Below are positions 1 through 11,115 of a stretch of 64,000 nt of DNA, piece after piece (positions within the stretch are counted from its first letter, which is position 1; every line of letters begins with the position of its first letter). The stretch comes from Leucobacter aridicollis (lineage in GTDB: Bacteria > Actinomycetota > Actinomycetes > Actinomycetales > Microbacteriaceae). The DNA lies in contig NZ_JACCBD010000001.1 of assembly GCF_013409595.1 (NCBI RefSeq), positions 1,488,001 through 1,552,000 on the forward strand, in the 5' to 3' direction. The position numbers and the translations under genes were made by a program. The notes under the pieces are model-generated. The model searched no databases and was not told the origin of the DNA. It saw nothing but the letters and a program-made list of their open reading frames with translations.

Positions 1-73
1 ACTCTGTGTCCACTGACCGAAGAGCGGGGAATCCACCGCCTCCCAGAGATCTCCCTCTGCCGCTGTCTATGTG

Positions 74-126
74 ATCTGCAGTAGATATGCCCAGCCGCTG
101 GCGTGTCGGGCATTCGAACTGCAGAT
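74..126. repeat. two-part hairpin upstream of hisE
   Basis: ATCTGCAGT (74-82) pairs perfectly with ACTGCAGAT (118-126), and inside it ATGCCC (87-92) pairs with GGGCAT (108-113); a 4/4 internal loop and a 15-nt apical loop separate the stems. No T-run follows, so it is not a classical terminator, although it may end the transcript of the gene that lies before the window. No coding sequence in 1-315 looks real. Confidence 0.6.
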
Positions 127-130
127 TGCA

Positions 131-250
131 GTGGGTGCGGGTGCTTGGTGTGGCTGTGACTGGTGCTGGCTGCGGGTGCGGGTGCTGGCTGCGGCTGTGG
201 CTGTGGCTGTGACTGGTGCTGGCTGTGGGTATGGGTGCGGCTGTGGCAGG
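131..250. repeat. G/T-rich degenerate hexamer repeat with a 22-bp direct repeat
   Basis: The top strand is a degenerate run of TGCGGG, TGTGGC and GCTGGC units, strongly skewed to G and T. A 22-bp segment at 151-172 recurs exactly at 204-225. Reading frames crossing it give only low-complexity Gly/Cys/Ala or Ala/Thr/Gln peptides. It lies in the non-coding interval before hisE. Confidence 0.7.
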
Positions 251-303
251 GCGGACGAGCCCGCAGCAAGGGCACCGTGGCGCGGGCCGCCCGCCAGCCC
301 TGA

Positions 304-309
304 TAGGGT
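304..309 (+). promoter_or_regulatory. -10 element of hisE (leaderless)
   Basis: TAGGGT ends exactly 6 nt before the hisE GTG, so transcription probably starts at or next to the start codon. No Shine-Dalgarno sequence is present. The same spacing recurs at many genes in this window. Confidence 0.5.
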
Positions 310-315
310 TATCGA

Positions 316-579
316 GTGAAAACCTTCGACACGCTCTTCGCCGAGCTCGCCGAGAAGGCCGCATCGCGGCCCGAAGGCAGCGACACTGTCGCCCGGCTGG
401 ACGCTGGCGTGCATTCGATCGGGAAGAAGATCGTCGAAGAGGCGGCAGAGGTCTGGATGGCGGCCGAGTACGAGTCGCAAGAGGCCTGCGCCGAGGAGAT
501 CAGCCAGCTGCTGTACCACCTTCAGGTGCTCATGCTCGCAAAGGGCATGACCCTCGAAGACGTGTACACGCATCTGTAG
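316..579 (+). CDS. hisE: phosphoribosyl-ATP diphosphatase HisE
   Basis: HisE hydrolyses phosphoribosyl-ATP to phosphoribosyl-AMP, the second step of histidine synthesis, in the cytoplasm. The 87-residue protein is the normal length for a stand-alone HisE and carries the all-alpha MazG-like signature: [15 protein letters not shown] with paired acidic metal ligands, then an [15 protein letters not shown] helix. The GTG start is chosen because [16 protein letters not shown] is the usual N-terminus and because a TAGGGT box sits 6 nt upstream. hisG follows after 105 nt, so they probably form a unit, with hisF and hisI further on. HisI is encoded separately, as is usual in actinobacteria, rather than fused to HisE. 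Confidence 0.95.
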   Translation: MKTFDTLFAELAEKAASRPEGSDTVARLDAGVHSIGKKIVEEAAEVWMAAEYESQEACAEEISQLLYHLQVLMLAKGMTLEDVYTHL

Positions 580-684
580 CGTCGACGCTCGGCTTGAGCC
601 ATGCGTCGGCGCGTTTCGCTGACCTTTAAAACTCACTCGGCCGAAACACACTCGTGCGCCGGCCACGATGGAAGGACATTCCAC

Positions 685-1527
685 ATGCTGCGCATCGCAG
701 TTCCGAACAAGGGCTCGCTGTCAGAGATTGCCGCGGAGATGCTCGCGGAGGCCGGCTACTCCGGCCGCAAGGATTCCCGCAAGCTTGTTCACGCGGACCC
801 GAAGAACGACGTCGAGTTCTTCTACCTCCGACCCCGCGACATCGCTACGTACGTCGGCTCGGGTGCGCTCGATGTCGGCATCACCGGCCGCGACCTGCTG
901 CTCGATTCCGGTTCCGAGGCGCACGAGATCGCGGAGCTCGACTTCGCGGACTCGACGTTCCGGTTCGCCTCGCCCGCCGAGGGCGACATCAAGGAACTCA
1001 CAGACCTGCAGGGCAAGCGCGTCGCGACGAGCTACCCGCTGCTCGTCGACACGTTCCTGCGCAAGCACGGCGTCGAGTCGACGCTCGTGAAGCTTGACGG
1101 CGCCGTCGAGTCGGCGGTGCAGCTCGGCGTTGCCGATGCCGTCGCCGACGTCGTCTCAACGGGCGCGACCCTGCGCGCGGCTGGCCTCGAGATCTTCGGC
1201 CCCGTCATTCTGGATTCGACGGCCGTGCTCATTGGGGGCCCGAGCCAGCACCCCGGCATGGAGCGCCTCATGCGTCGGCTGCGCGGCGTGCTCGTCGCCC
1301 GGAAGTTCGTCATCATGGACTACGACCTGCCGGTCGCGCACCTCGACGACGCGATCGCCGTCGCAGGCGGCATTGAGTCGCCAACCGTGTCGCCGCTGCG
1401 CGACGAGGAATGGGTCGCGGTACGCGTCATGGTTCCGTCCGATGACGCAAACACGATCATGGACAGGCTCTACGATCTCGGCGCCCGTGCGATTCTCGTG
1501 ACCGCGATCCACGCCGCACGCCTGTAA
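685..1527 (+). CDS. hisG: ATP phosphoribosyltransferase HisG, long form
   Basis: HisG condenses ATP with PRPP to phosphoribosyl-ATP, the committed and feedback-inhibited step of histidine synthesis. The frame is open from 601, but family alignment ([14 protein letters not shown]) and a GAAGGA ribosome-binding site at 671-676 place the start at ATG 685, giving 280 residues. This is the long, hetero-octamer-independent form: a periplasmic-binding-like catalytic core (the segment [16 protein letters not shown] is diagnostic) followed from about residue 205 by an ACT-like regulatory domain ending in [15 protein letters not shown]. No HisZ is needed. It lies 14 nt upstream of hisF. Confidence 0.96.
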   Translation: MLRIAVPNKGSLSEIAAEMLAEAGYSGRKDSRKLVHADPKNDVEFFYLRPRDIATYVGSGALDVGITGRDLLLDSGSEAHEIAELDFADSTFRFASPAEGDIKELTDLQGKRVATSYPLLVDTFLRKHGVESTLVKLDGAVESAVQLGVADAVADVVSTGATLRAAGLEIFGPVILDSTAVLIGGPSQHPGMERLMRRLRGVLVARKFVIMDYDLPVAHLDDAIAVAGGIESPTVSPLRDEEWVAVRVMVPSDDANTIMDRLYDLGARAILVTAIHAARL

Positions 1528-1541
1528 AGGGAGGGACGCAG

Positions 1542-2327
1542 ATGTCTGTTGCAGTACGCGTGATTCCCTGTCTCGACGTCGCCGGTGGCCGCGTCGTGAA
1601 GGGCGTGAACTTTCTGAATCTCCAGGACGCTGGCGACCCCGTCGAACTTGCCGCGAAGTACGCCGAGCAGGGCGCCGACGAGCTCACGTTCCTCGATGTG
1701 ACCGCGACCGTTGACGGCCGCGCGACAACCTATGACGTGGTGCGTCGCACCGCCGAGCAGGTCTTTATCCCGCTCACCGTCGGCGGCGGCGTGCGCGAGG
1801 TCGACGACGTCGCGCGTCTGCTCGAGGTCGGCGCTGACAAGGTCGGCATCAACTCGGGCGCGATCGCCCGCCCGGCGGTGATCGGCGAGATCGCCGACCG
1901 CTTCGGCGCGCAGGTGCTCGTGCTGTCGCTCGACGTGCGGCGCAGCGATCGGACGCCGAGCGGTTTCGTCGTGACGACGCACGGCGGCAAGCGCGAGACA
2001 GACCTCGACGCCCTTGAATGGTGTGTTGAGGCCGTGGAGCGCGGCGCCGGCGAGCTGCTGGTGAACTCGATGGACGCCGACGGCACCCAGGACGGTTTCG
2101 ACCTCGAGCTCGTGCGCCGCGTCCGGGAGCTGGCGAGCGTTCCGGTCATCGCGTCTGGCGGTGCGGGGGAGCTCGACCACTTCGCGCCGGCGGTTGACGC
2201 CGGTGCCGACGCCGTGCTCGCGGCGTCCGTGTTCCACTACGGCAAGTTCACGATCGGCGATGTGAAGGGCGCGCTCGCGGATGCTGGCCACACGGTGCGG
2301 ATGAGCGCGGCTGGCGGTGCGGCATGA
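1542..2327 (+). CDS. hisF: imidazole glycerol phosphate synthase cyclase subunit HisF
   Basis: HisF is the (beta/alpha)8-barrel cyclase that, with the glutaminase HisH, turns PRFAR into imidazole glycerol phosphate and AICAR. The 261-residue length is normal. The N-terminal [17 protein letters not shown] carries the first catalytic Asp, VLSLDVRR the second, and the phosphate loops VGGGVRE and ASGGAG are intact. GGGAGG lies just before the ATG. hisF is directly downstream of hisG and overlaps hisI by 4 nt (ATGA), so HisF and HisI are probably translationally coupled. HisH and HisA are not in this window. Confidence 0.97.
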   Translation: MSVAVRVIPCLDVAGGRVVKGVNFLNLQDAGDPVELAAKYAEQGADELTFLDVTATVDGRATTYDVVRRTAEQVFIPLTVGGGVREVDDVARLLEVGADKVGINSGAIARPAVIGEIADRFGAQVLVLSLDVRRSDRTPSGFVVTTHGGKRETDLDALEWCVEAVERGAGELLVNSMDADGTQDGFDLELVRRVRELASVPVIASGGAGELDHFAPAVDAGADAVLAASVFHYGKFTIGDVKGALADAGHTVRMSAAGGAA

Positions 2328-2752
2328 GCGCGGACGCCGCGCAGAACGCGCACACGGAGACCGCGCAGACCGAGACTTCGGCCGAAGCATCAGCGGCCGT
2401 CGAAACCGCGATCGCCGGGCTGTCGTTCGGCGCGAACGACCTCATGCCCGCGATGGTGCAAGACGACGACTCCGGCGACGTGCTCATGCTCGCGTGGATG
2501 GACGCCGAAGCGGTCCGCCGCACCCTCACCACGGGCCGCGTCACGTACTGGTCGCGCTCGCGCGGCGAGTACTGGCGCAAGGGCGACACGTCGGGGCACC
2601 GGCAGTACGTGCGCTCGGTCGCGGCCGACTGCGACGGCGACACACTGCTCGTGCGCGTCGTGCAGGTCGGAGCGGCCTGCCACACGGGCACCCGCACGTG
2701 CTTCGACGGCCGTGAGCTGCCTGCCGTCGTTGGCAGCCCGAACGCCGAGTAG
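2324..2752 (+). CDS. hisI: phosphoribosyl-AMP cyclohydrolase HisI
   Basis: HisI opens the purine ring of phosphoribosyl-AMP, the third step of histidine synthesis, directly after HisE. The family core is clear: [33 protein letters not shown], then the metal-binding cysteines in DCDGDTLLV and [12 protein letters not shown]. The first 30 residues are an Ala/Thr/Glu-rich extension not needed for the fold. The start overlaps the hisF stop (ATGA). It is the last gene of the his cluster; 69 nt separate it from trpE, which has its own promoter. Confidence 0.96.
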   Translation: MSADAAQNAHTETAQTETSAEASAAVETAIAGLSFGANDLMPAMVQDDDSGDVLMLAWMDAEAVRRTLTTGRVTYWSRSRGEYWRKGDTSGHRQYVRSVAADCDGDTLLVRVVQVGAACHTGTRTCFDGRELPAVVGSPNAE

Positions 2753-2809
2753 CTCGGCGGCCTGCCGGAGCTCGGCGGCCCGCACAGACGACCTGGATAC
2801 CCCGAGAGA

Positions 2810-2815
2810 TAAGCT
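2810..2815 (+). promoter_or_regulatory. -10 element of trpE (leaderless)
   Basis: TAAGCT ends 6 nt before the GTG start of trpE. A start at this position leaves no room for a leader peptide or attenuator in the 69-nt interval after hisI. Confidence 0.55.
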
Positions 2816-2821
2816 GAGTCC

Positions 2822-4424
<1,603 letters not shown>

Positions 4425-4432
<8 letters not shown>

Positions 4433-5117
4433 CATCAAGCGAAGCAAGCTCACCGGCAAGGGGAGCCTCATCGGGCTCGTCGTGCTCGCAGGCGCGGCCG
4501 CGCTGCTCGCGTCGGTGCAGGCCTGGCTCAGCATCGCACTACTGCCCGGCGTCGCCACGGTCGAGGAGCTCACCGTCACCGGCCAGCAGATCACCCCGGC
4601 ACTCACGCTCATCGCCCTCGCCGCCCTGGCGGCCGCGCTCGTACTGACGATCGCTGGTAAGGGATTTCGTCGGGTCATTGCGGTGCTGATCGTCGCCCTC
4701 GGTGGCGGACTCGCGTACTCCGGCGTACAGGCGATCGTGAATCCGCTCGACGGAGCAAGCGGCGCGCTCGAGGGCGTCAGCGGCATCGCCGGTGACGCGC
4801 AGGCCTCGCTGGTGAGCTCGCTCACCGTGTCCGCCTGGCCGGCGGTCACGGTCGCCGTCGGCGTCGTCCTCGCCCTCGCCGGCGTGCTCGTGCTGCTCTT
4901 CGGATCGGCGTGGAAGCAGGGCGGCAGGAAGTACGAGTCGAGCACGGAGTCGAAGCGGGCACGTGCGGCTGGCACAGCGACGGGGGACCGGATCTCCGAT
5001 TGGGAGGCTCTCTCTGACGGCGACGACCCGACGGACGGCGACGACGACTTCGTCGATGGCGATGACGCTATCGACGGCAGCGGCGACCAGGGGCTGGGCT
5101 CCGGTCCGCGCCAGTGA
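4425..5117 (+). CDS. Trp biosynthesis-associated membrane protein
   Basis: A 230-residue membrane protein that overlaps trpE by 8 nt. Four hydrophobic segments are visible (about residues 13-32, 53-70, 79-100 and 138-165), with an acidic, low-complexity cytoplasmic tail rich in Asp and Gly (residues 175-230). Its position between trpE and trpC matches the actinobacterial family of Trp-locus membrane proteins (TIGR02234-like). The molecular role of that family is not established; a part in tryptophan or precursor handling is only inferred from synteny. The overlap implies translational coupling to trpE. Confidence 0.85.
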
Positions 5118-5210
5118 CACGCGTGCGCCACGCGCGCCGCATTCGCTGAAAGCTGGGAGTTCCCGGTAAGATTGACACGTCCGAATGTGCACACCTGCCA
5201 GAGGAGATAC

Positions 5211-5444
5211 ATGAGTAACCAGCACGGAGACCCCGGTCACGGCGATTCGCCCGCGGCATGGACAGCAGTGGTGGTGATGCTCATTGGCATTGCGGCCGGA
5301 ACTGTCTTCTTCTTCCTGCACATGCCCACCCTCGTTTGGGTATGCGTCGGCGTCGTCGCGCTCGGCCTGATCCTCGGATTCGTCCTGGCGAAGGCCGGCT
5401 ACGGCGTGAACGGCCCCCGGTACACTCCGAAGTCACACGACTAA
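5211..5444 (+). CDS. small two-helix membrane protein, HGxxPAAW family
   Basis: A 77-residue protein with an N-terminal HGDSPAAW motif, two transmembrane helices (about residues 18-36 and 39-60) and a basic C-terminal tail. The start is set at ATG 5211 because GAGGAGA (5201-5207) sits just upstream; the frame is open from 5172 but that region has no ribosome-binding site. This small family is typical of the trpE-trpC interval in Microbacteriaceae and relatives, and its function is unknown. The trpC start follows its stop by 2 nt, so it is co-transcribed with trpCBA. Confidence 0.85.
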   Translation: MSNQHGDPGHGDSPAAWTAVVVMLIGIAAGTVFFFLHMPTLVWVCVGVVALGLILGFVLAKAGYGVNGPRYTPKSHD

Positions 5445-5446
5445 CA

Positions 5447-6217
5447 GTGCTTGATCAGCTCCTCCAGGGTTCGCTCGAGGACGCGAAATCCCGCAGGCAG
5501 ATCAGGCCGTATGCCGCTGTAGAGGCGGAGGCGCTCGCGCGCCCCACCGCCCTCGACGCGCTCGCGCATCTCGCCCCGGCTGACCACATTCGGGTCATCG
5601 CCGAGGTGAAGCGCGCGAGCCCGTCGCGGGGGGACCTCGCGGAGATCGCCGAGCCGCACGCGCTCGCCAGCCAGTATGAGGCTGGCGGGGCGAGCGTCGT
5701 CAGCGTGCTCACCGAGGAACGCAAGTTCAAGGGCTCGCTCGACGACCTTGAGGCCGTCCGCAAGGCCGTCAGCATCCCCGTGCTCCGCAAGGAGTTCATC
5801 GGCGAGGAGTACCAGATCCTCGAGGCGCGCGCCGCTGGCGCCGATCTCGTGCTGCTCATCGTCGCGGCGCTGCCGCAGGAGACGCTCGAGCGCCTGTACG
5901 CGTTCACGCTCGAGCTCGGCATGACGCCGCTCGTCGAAGCGCACTCGGCTGACGAGGTCGCGCGCTCGGTCGACCTGGGCGCGCAGCTCATCGGCGTGAA
6001 CGCCCGCGATCTTTCGACGTTCGAACTCGACCGTGACCTGTTCGGCCGCGTCGCAGACCAGATCCCCGCCGGCGTGATCCGCGTCGCCGAATCCGCCGTG
6101 CTCGGAGTTGACGACGTCGTGCGGTACCGCGAGGCCGGCGCCGATGCGATCCTTGTCGGGGAAGCGCTCGTGACGAGCGACCCGATCGCGACGCTCGCGT
6201 CGTTCTTGAGCGTCTAA
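5447..6217 (+). CDS. trpC: indole-3-glycerol phosphate synthase TrpC
   Basis: TrpC closes the indole ring, turning CdRP into indole-3-glycerol phosphate. The frame is open upstream, but homology begins at the GTG at 5447 (MLDQLLQGSLEDAKSR), giving 256 residues, a normal barrel length. Conserved catalytic and phosphate-binding segments include VIAEVKRASPSRGDL (catalytic Lys), VSVLTEERKFKGSLDDL, VLRKEFI, LIGVNARDL and VAESAV, then DAILVGEALV. It starts 2 nt after the preceding stop and lies 54 nt upstream of trpB. It is monofunctional, not fused to TrpF. Confidence 0.96.
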   Translation: MLDQLLQGSLEDAKSRRQIRPYAAVEAEALARPTALDALAHLAPADHIRVIAEVKRASPSRGDLAEIAEPHALASQYEAGGASVVSVLTEERKFKGSLDDLEAVRKAVSIPVLRKEFIGEEYQILEARAAGADLVLLIVAALPQETLERLYAFTLELGMTPLVEAHSADEVARSVDLGAQLIGVNARDLSTFELDRDLFGRVADQIPAGVIRVAESAVLGVDDVVRYREAGADAILVGEALVTSDPIATLASFLSV

Positions 6218-6271
6218 CACCCTGTTCGGCGCCGAGTGCGACGCCGTTCGTCCCACTTCCGAAAGGCGAGA

Positions 6272-7518
<1,247 letters not shown>

Positions 7519-7522
<4 letters not shown>

Positions 7523-8307
7523 GCACGTCACGCGTCGAGGCCGCGATCCTTACCGCCAAGCGCGAGCGTAAGGGCGCCCTGATCGGCTACCTGCCCGTCG
7601 CGTTCCCGGATCTCGACACGAGTGTTGAGGCCGCGATCGCGATGGCGCGCTCCGGCGTCGATGTCATCGAGTTCGGCGTGCCCTACTCCGATCCGGTGAT
7701 GGACGGTCTCGTCATCCAGGAGGCGACGCAGACGGCGCTCAAGGCCGGCTTCCGGCTGCCGCAGCTGTTCGAAGCGATCAGCCGCGTCACCGCTGCGGTC
7801 GACGCGCCCGTGCTCGTGATGACCTATTGGAACCCGGTCGTGCAGTACGGCGTCGAGCGGTTCGCGCAGGATCTCAAGGCTGCCGGTGGCGCGGGCCTCA
7901 TCACGCCCGACATCACACCCGACGCCGCCGCCGAATGGATCGAGGTGAGCGAGCGCGTCGGTCTCGACAGGGTCTTCCTCGCCGCGCCGACGTCGACCGA
8001 CGAGCGCCTGCGGATGATCTCGGAGCAGAGCACCGGCTTCGTCTACACGGTCTCCACGATGGGCATCACCGGCGAGCGCTCGGAACTCGACGCCGCCGCG
8101 CGCGTGCTCACCGGGCGGCTGCGGGAGGCGGGGGACAAGCTCGCCTGCGTCGGCATCGGCATCTCGAACGCCGAGCAGGTCGCGTCAACGCTCGACTACG
8201 CCGACGGCGCGATCGTTGGCACGGTCTTCGTGCGCGCGCTGCGTGACGGCGGGGTCGACGGCCTCGCCTCCGTGGTTCGCGAGATCGCCCAGGGCACCAC
8301 CAGCTAG
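7519..8307 (+). CDS. trpA: tryptophan synthase alpha chain TrpA
   Basis: TrpA cleaves indole-3-glycerol phosphate to indole and glyceraldehyde 3-phosphate and channels indole to TrpB. The 262-residue barrel shows [15 protein letters not shown], the catalytic Glu and Asp in [31 protein letters not shown], and the phosphate-binding [10 protein letters not shown] and VGTVFV. Its start overlaps trpB (ATGA). It ends the trp cluster; trpD, trpG and trpF are not in the window. Confidence 0.97.
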
Positions 8308-8395
8308 GATTGATCTCGGTGCCGGGGGAGACCGCGGCTAGAGACAAGAGTTCAGCGGCGCAAGCGTCGGGCCCGCGCCCGGCGGTTCGAAGCCG

Positions 8396-8407
8396 CTAGT
8401 GTTTAGA
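8396..8407 (+). promoter_or_regulatory. probable -10 region of lgt
   Basis: Two overlapping candidate -10 hexamers, TAGTGT (8396-8401) and TAGATT (8402-8407), precede an AAAGAGGA ribosome-binding site and the lgt ATG. Unlike many genes here, lgt would have a short leader of about 15-25 nt. The -35 is unclear. Confidence 0.35.
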
Positions 8408-8429
8408 TTCGCCCGCGAAAGAGGAGCCA

Positions 8430-9368
8430 ATGATTCTCCCGCTCAGTATCCCGAGCCCCAGCTTCCAGTTCTTTCAGATCGGACCGCTGACCATCCACCT
8501 GTACGCGCTGTGGATCATCCTCGGGATCGTTCTCGCGGCGATCTGGACCGGGCGACGGCTCACCGCGCGCGGCGCCGAGCGTGGCGTCGTGCTCGACTTC
8601 ACGGTGTGGTCGGTGCTCATGGGCATCATTGGCGCCCGCCTGTACCACGTCGTCACCCACTGGGGCTTCTACTTCCAGGAGGGCCGCCAGTGGTGGAACC
8701 CGTTTGAGAAGGACGCGATCTGGAACATCTGGGATGGCGGCATCGCCATCTTCGGTGCGCTCCTCGGTGGCGCGATCGGCGTGCTCATCGCGTCGCGCCT
8801 CACCGGCGTCCGGTTCCTCTCGTTCGCTGACGCGCTCGTGCCCGGCCTCCTGCTCGCGCAGGCGTTCGGCCGCCTCGGTAACTACTTCAACCACGAGCTC
8901 TTCGGCGGCCCCACAACGGCGCCGTGGGGTCTCGAGATCGATTCCTCGAACCCGGCATTCCCGATCGGTCTGCCCGAGGGGACTCTGTTCCACCCGACGT
9001 TCCTCTACGAGATTCTCTGGAACCTCGTCGGGATCGTCCTGCTGCTCGCGATCGAGCGCAAGACTCGCCTCCGCTGGGGCAAGTTCTTCGCGCTGTACCT
9101 CATCTGGTACGGGATCGGCCGAGCGATCATCGAGTCGATGCGCGTCGATCCGAGCCTGCTGTTCCTCGGCCTGCGCACCAACGTGCTGGCCGCCCTGCTC
9201 GCGATTGTGCTCGGCGTCATCATCTACCTCGTGCAGCGCCGCAGGCACGTTGGTATCGAGACCAGCGTCTACCTGCCCGGCCGGTCAAACCCGGCTGATT
9301 CGATCCTCAGGGACACTGCGGATCCCGAAGAATTTCACCACGTGATCAACCGCGGCAACGCGGAATAG
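8430..9368 (+). CDS. lgt: prolipoprotein diacylglyceryl transferase Lgt
   Basis: Lgt transfers diacylglycerol from phosphatidylglycerol to the lipobox cysteine of prolipoproteins, in the cytoplasmic membrane. The 312-residue protein has about seven hydrophobic segments and the signature GRLGNYFNHELFGGPTTAPWG, plus the conserved LYHVVTHWGFYF and FLYEILWNLVG segments. A good AAAGAGGA site precedes the ATG. It sits between trpA and pyk, the order typical of Microbacteriaceae. The TAXI lipoprotein at 32917 would be one of its substrates. Confidence 0.97.
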   Translation: MILPLSIPSPSFQFFQIGPLTIHLYALWIILGIVLAAIWTGRRLTARGAERGVVLDFTVWSVLMGIIGARLYHVVTHWGFYFQEGRQWWNPFEKDAIWNIWDGGIAIFGALLGGAIGVLIASRLTGVRFLSFADALVPGLLLAQAFGRLGNYFNHELFGGPTTAPWGLEIDSSNPAFPIGLPEGTLFHPTFLYEILWNLVGIVLLLAIERKTRLRWGKFFALYLIWYGIGRAIIESMRVDPSLLFLGLRTNVLAALLAIVLGVIIYLVQRRRHVGIETSVYLPGRSNPADSILRDTADPEEFHHVINRGNAE

Positions 9369-9379
9369 AAGGAGTAGCC

Positions 9380-10843
9380 ATGCGCCACGCCAAGATTGTC
9401 GCGACCTGGGGCCCTGCGGTCTCGAGTTACGACCACACACTGGATCTCATCAGTGCTGGCGTCAACGTCGCTCGACTGAACATGTCGCACGGCACCTACA
9501 ACGTCCACGAGGGCATCTACCGGAACATTCGGCGCGCCGAGGTTGAGGTGAAGCGCCCGATCGCGGTGCTCGCCGACCTGCAGGGCCCGAAGATCCGCCT
9601 CGCCACGTTTGCGGACGGCCCGCACGACCTCGAGGTTGGCGACGAGTTCGCGATCACGATCCTCGACGTCCCCGGCGACCGCACCATCTGCGGCACCACC
9701 CACAAGGGGCTCCCCGGAGACGTGAGCGTCGGCGACCCGCTGCTCGTCGACGACGGCAAGGTTGCGCTGCGTGCGACCAAGGTGACCGAGGACACGGTGC
9801 ACACCGTCGTCGAGGTGCCCGGCCGCGTGTCCAACAACAAGGGCATCAACCTGCCAGGCGTCGCGGTGAACGTGCCGGCGCTCTCGGACAAGGACGAGGA
9901 AGATCTCCGCTGGGCGCTGAAGCTCGGCGTCGACTACATCGCCCTGTCGTTCGTCCGCGACGCGGCGGACATCGTGCGCGTGCACGAGATCATGGACGAG
10001 GAGGGCATCCGCCTTCCCGTCATCGCGAAGATCGAGAAGCCGCAGGCTGTCGAAAACCTCGAGGAGATCGTCGACGCGTTCGACGGGATCATGGTCGCCC
10101 GTGGTGACCTCGGCGTCGAGATGCCACTCGAGCGCGTGCCGCTCGTGCAGGCCGAGGCGATTGCCATCGCGCGCCGCAACGCGAAGCCCGTCATCGTGGC
10201 GACGCAGGTGCTCGAGTCGATGATCGAGAACCCGCGCCCGACGCGCGCCGAGGCGTCCGACTGCGCGAACGCGGTGCTCGACGGCGCCGACGCGGTCATG
10301 CTCTCTGGCGAGACGAGCGTTGGCGCGTACCCTGTCGAGGCCGTCCAGACGATGGCCCGGATCATCGAGGCGACCGAGGACCACGCGCTCGATCGCATCG
10401 AGCCCATGAAGACTGCGCCGCGCAGCCAGGGTGGCGTGCTCACCCGCGCTGCCGCGGAGGTCGCCGAGTTCATCGGTGCCCGCTACATCTGCGTCTTCAC
10501 CGAGTCTGGCGACACCGTCCGCCGGATGTCGCGCCTGCGCACCCCGATCCCGATCATCGGGTTCACGCCGTCGGTCGCGACGCGCCGCCGCATGGAGCTC
10601 ACCTGGGGCGCACGCTCGATCGAGATGGAACGGGTCGGCAGCACCGACGAGATGTTCGCGCAGGTTGACGCGACGCTCGAGCCGCGCGACAACATCGAAC
10701 TCGGCGAGCGCGTCGTCATCGTTGCCGGCTCGCCTCCCGGGGTCGTCGGCACGACGAACACGCTCCGCATCCACCGTGTGGGTGAGATGAGCGGAAACCT
10801 CGACGCGGCCGGCCCGCGCAAGCACACGCTCGCGGAGGGATAA
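9380..10843 (+). CDS. pyk: pyruvate kinase
   Basis: Pyruvate kinase makes ATP and pyruvate from phosphoenolpyruvate, ending glycolysis. The 487-residue length is normal. The A domain starts at AKIVATWGPAVSSYDHTLDLI, a B domain lies at about residues 70-165, and the active-site region shows IAKIEKPQAVENL, MVARGDLGVEMP, VIVATQVLESMIENPRPTRAE and DAVMLSGETSVGAYP. The C-terminal allosteric domain runs from about 345. GGAG lies just before the ATG, 12 nt after lgt, so lgt and pyk are probably co-transcribed. Confidence 0.98.
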   Translation: MRHAKIVATWGPAVSSYDHTLDLISAGVNVARLNMSHGTYNVHEGIYRNIRRAEVEVKRPIAVLADLQGPKIRLATFADGPHDLEVGDEFAITILDVPGDRTICGTTHKGLPGDVSVGDPLLVDDGKVALRATKVTEDTVHTVVEVPGRVSNNKGINLPGVAVNVPALSDKDEEDLRWALKLGVDYIALSFVRDAADIVRVHEIMDEEGIRLPVIAKIEKPQAVENLEEIVDAFDGIMVARGDLGVEMPLERVPLVQAEAIAIARRNAKPVIVATQVLESMIENPRPTRAEASDCANAVLDGADAVMLSGETSVGAYPVEAVQTMARIIEATEDHALDRIEPMKTAPRSQGGVLTRAAAEVAEFIGARYICVFTESGDTVRRMSRLRTPIPIIGFTPSVATRRRMELTWGARSIEMERVGSTDEMFAQVDATLEPRDNIELGERVVIVAGSPPGVVGTTNTLRIHRVGEMSGNLDAAGPRKHTLAEG

Positions 10844-10881
10844 CGAACACGGGACTCCAGTGCAGTAAGCTGGAGTCTCTT

Positions 10882-10962
10882 GCCGGATTGGTGGAATGGT
10901 AGACACGGCGCACTCAAAATGCGCTGCCGAGAGGCGTGCGGGTTCGAGTCCCGCATCCGGTA
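10882..10962 (+). tRNA. tRNA-Leu (anticodon CAA)
   Basis: A class II tRNA: 7-bp acceptor GCCGGAT/ATCCGGT, anticodon stem GCGCA/TGCGC with loop CTCAAAA and anticodon CAA (reads UUG), a short variable arm, T-arm GCGGG-TTCGAGT-CCCGC and discriminator A. CCA is not encoded. The first acceptor pair would be G-U, which is uncommon. A hairpin terminator follows. Confidence 0.93.
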
Positions 10963-10991
10963 CAAACCGTTGCTCGTGCGAGTAACGACCC

Positions 10992-11016
10992 TGAGGCCCG
11001 CGACACGCGGGCCTCA
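10992..11016 (+). terminator. hairpin terminator after tRNA-Leu
   Basis: TGAGGCCCGCG (10992-11002) pairs perfectly with CGCGGGCCTCA (11006-11016), an 11-bp stem with a 3-nt loop. Only a weak T-rich tail follows. Confidence 0.65.
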
Positions 11017-11083
11017 TCTGTTGTGAAGCTGTGTGTTCGACGCGATTTGTTCACCGTTTTCTCCCACGCGCAGAAATCTCGGA

Positions 11084-11109
11084 GTTATCTAAACGAGATA
11101 ACGTAAGCT
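11084..11109 (+). promoter_or_regulatory. palindrome plus -10 element of the ANTAR regulator gene
   Basis: A perfect inverted repeat, GTTATCT-AAACG-AGATAAC (11084-11102), abuts a TAAGCT box (11104-11109) that ends 6 nt before the GTG start. The palindrome lies in the -35 to -10 spacer region, a natural place for a repressor or activator site. The mRNA is probably leaderless. Confidence 0.45.
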
Positions 11110-11115
11110 GGAGTT

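Noticed and set aside
2753..2821. Possible Trp-leader attenuator before trpE
   Set aside because: The -10 box lies 6 nt before the GTG, so no leader transcript exists; no Trp-rich short ORF is present.
10483..10965. Minus-strand frame starting MYRMRDSNPHASRQ
   Set aside because: The DSNPH-type peptide is the classic artefact of translating a tRNA gene backwards.
9335..11017. A 560-residue minus-strand frame over pyk and tRNA-Leu
   Set aside because: It reads antisense through pyruvate kinase and the tRNA; its N-terminal part is a known type of false translation of tRNA genes.
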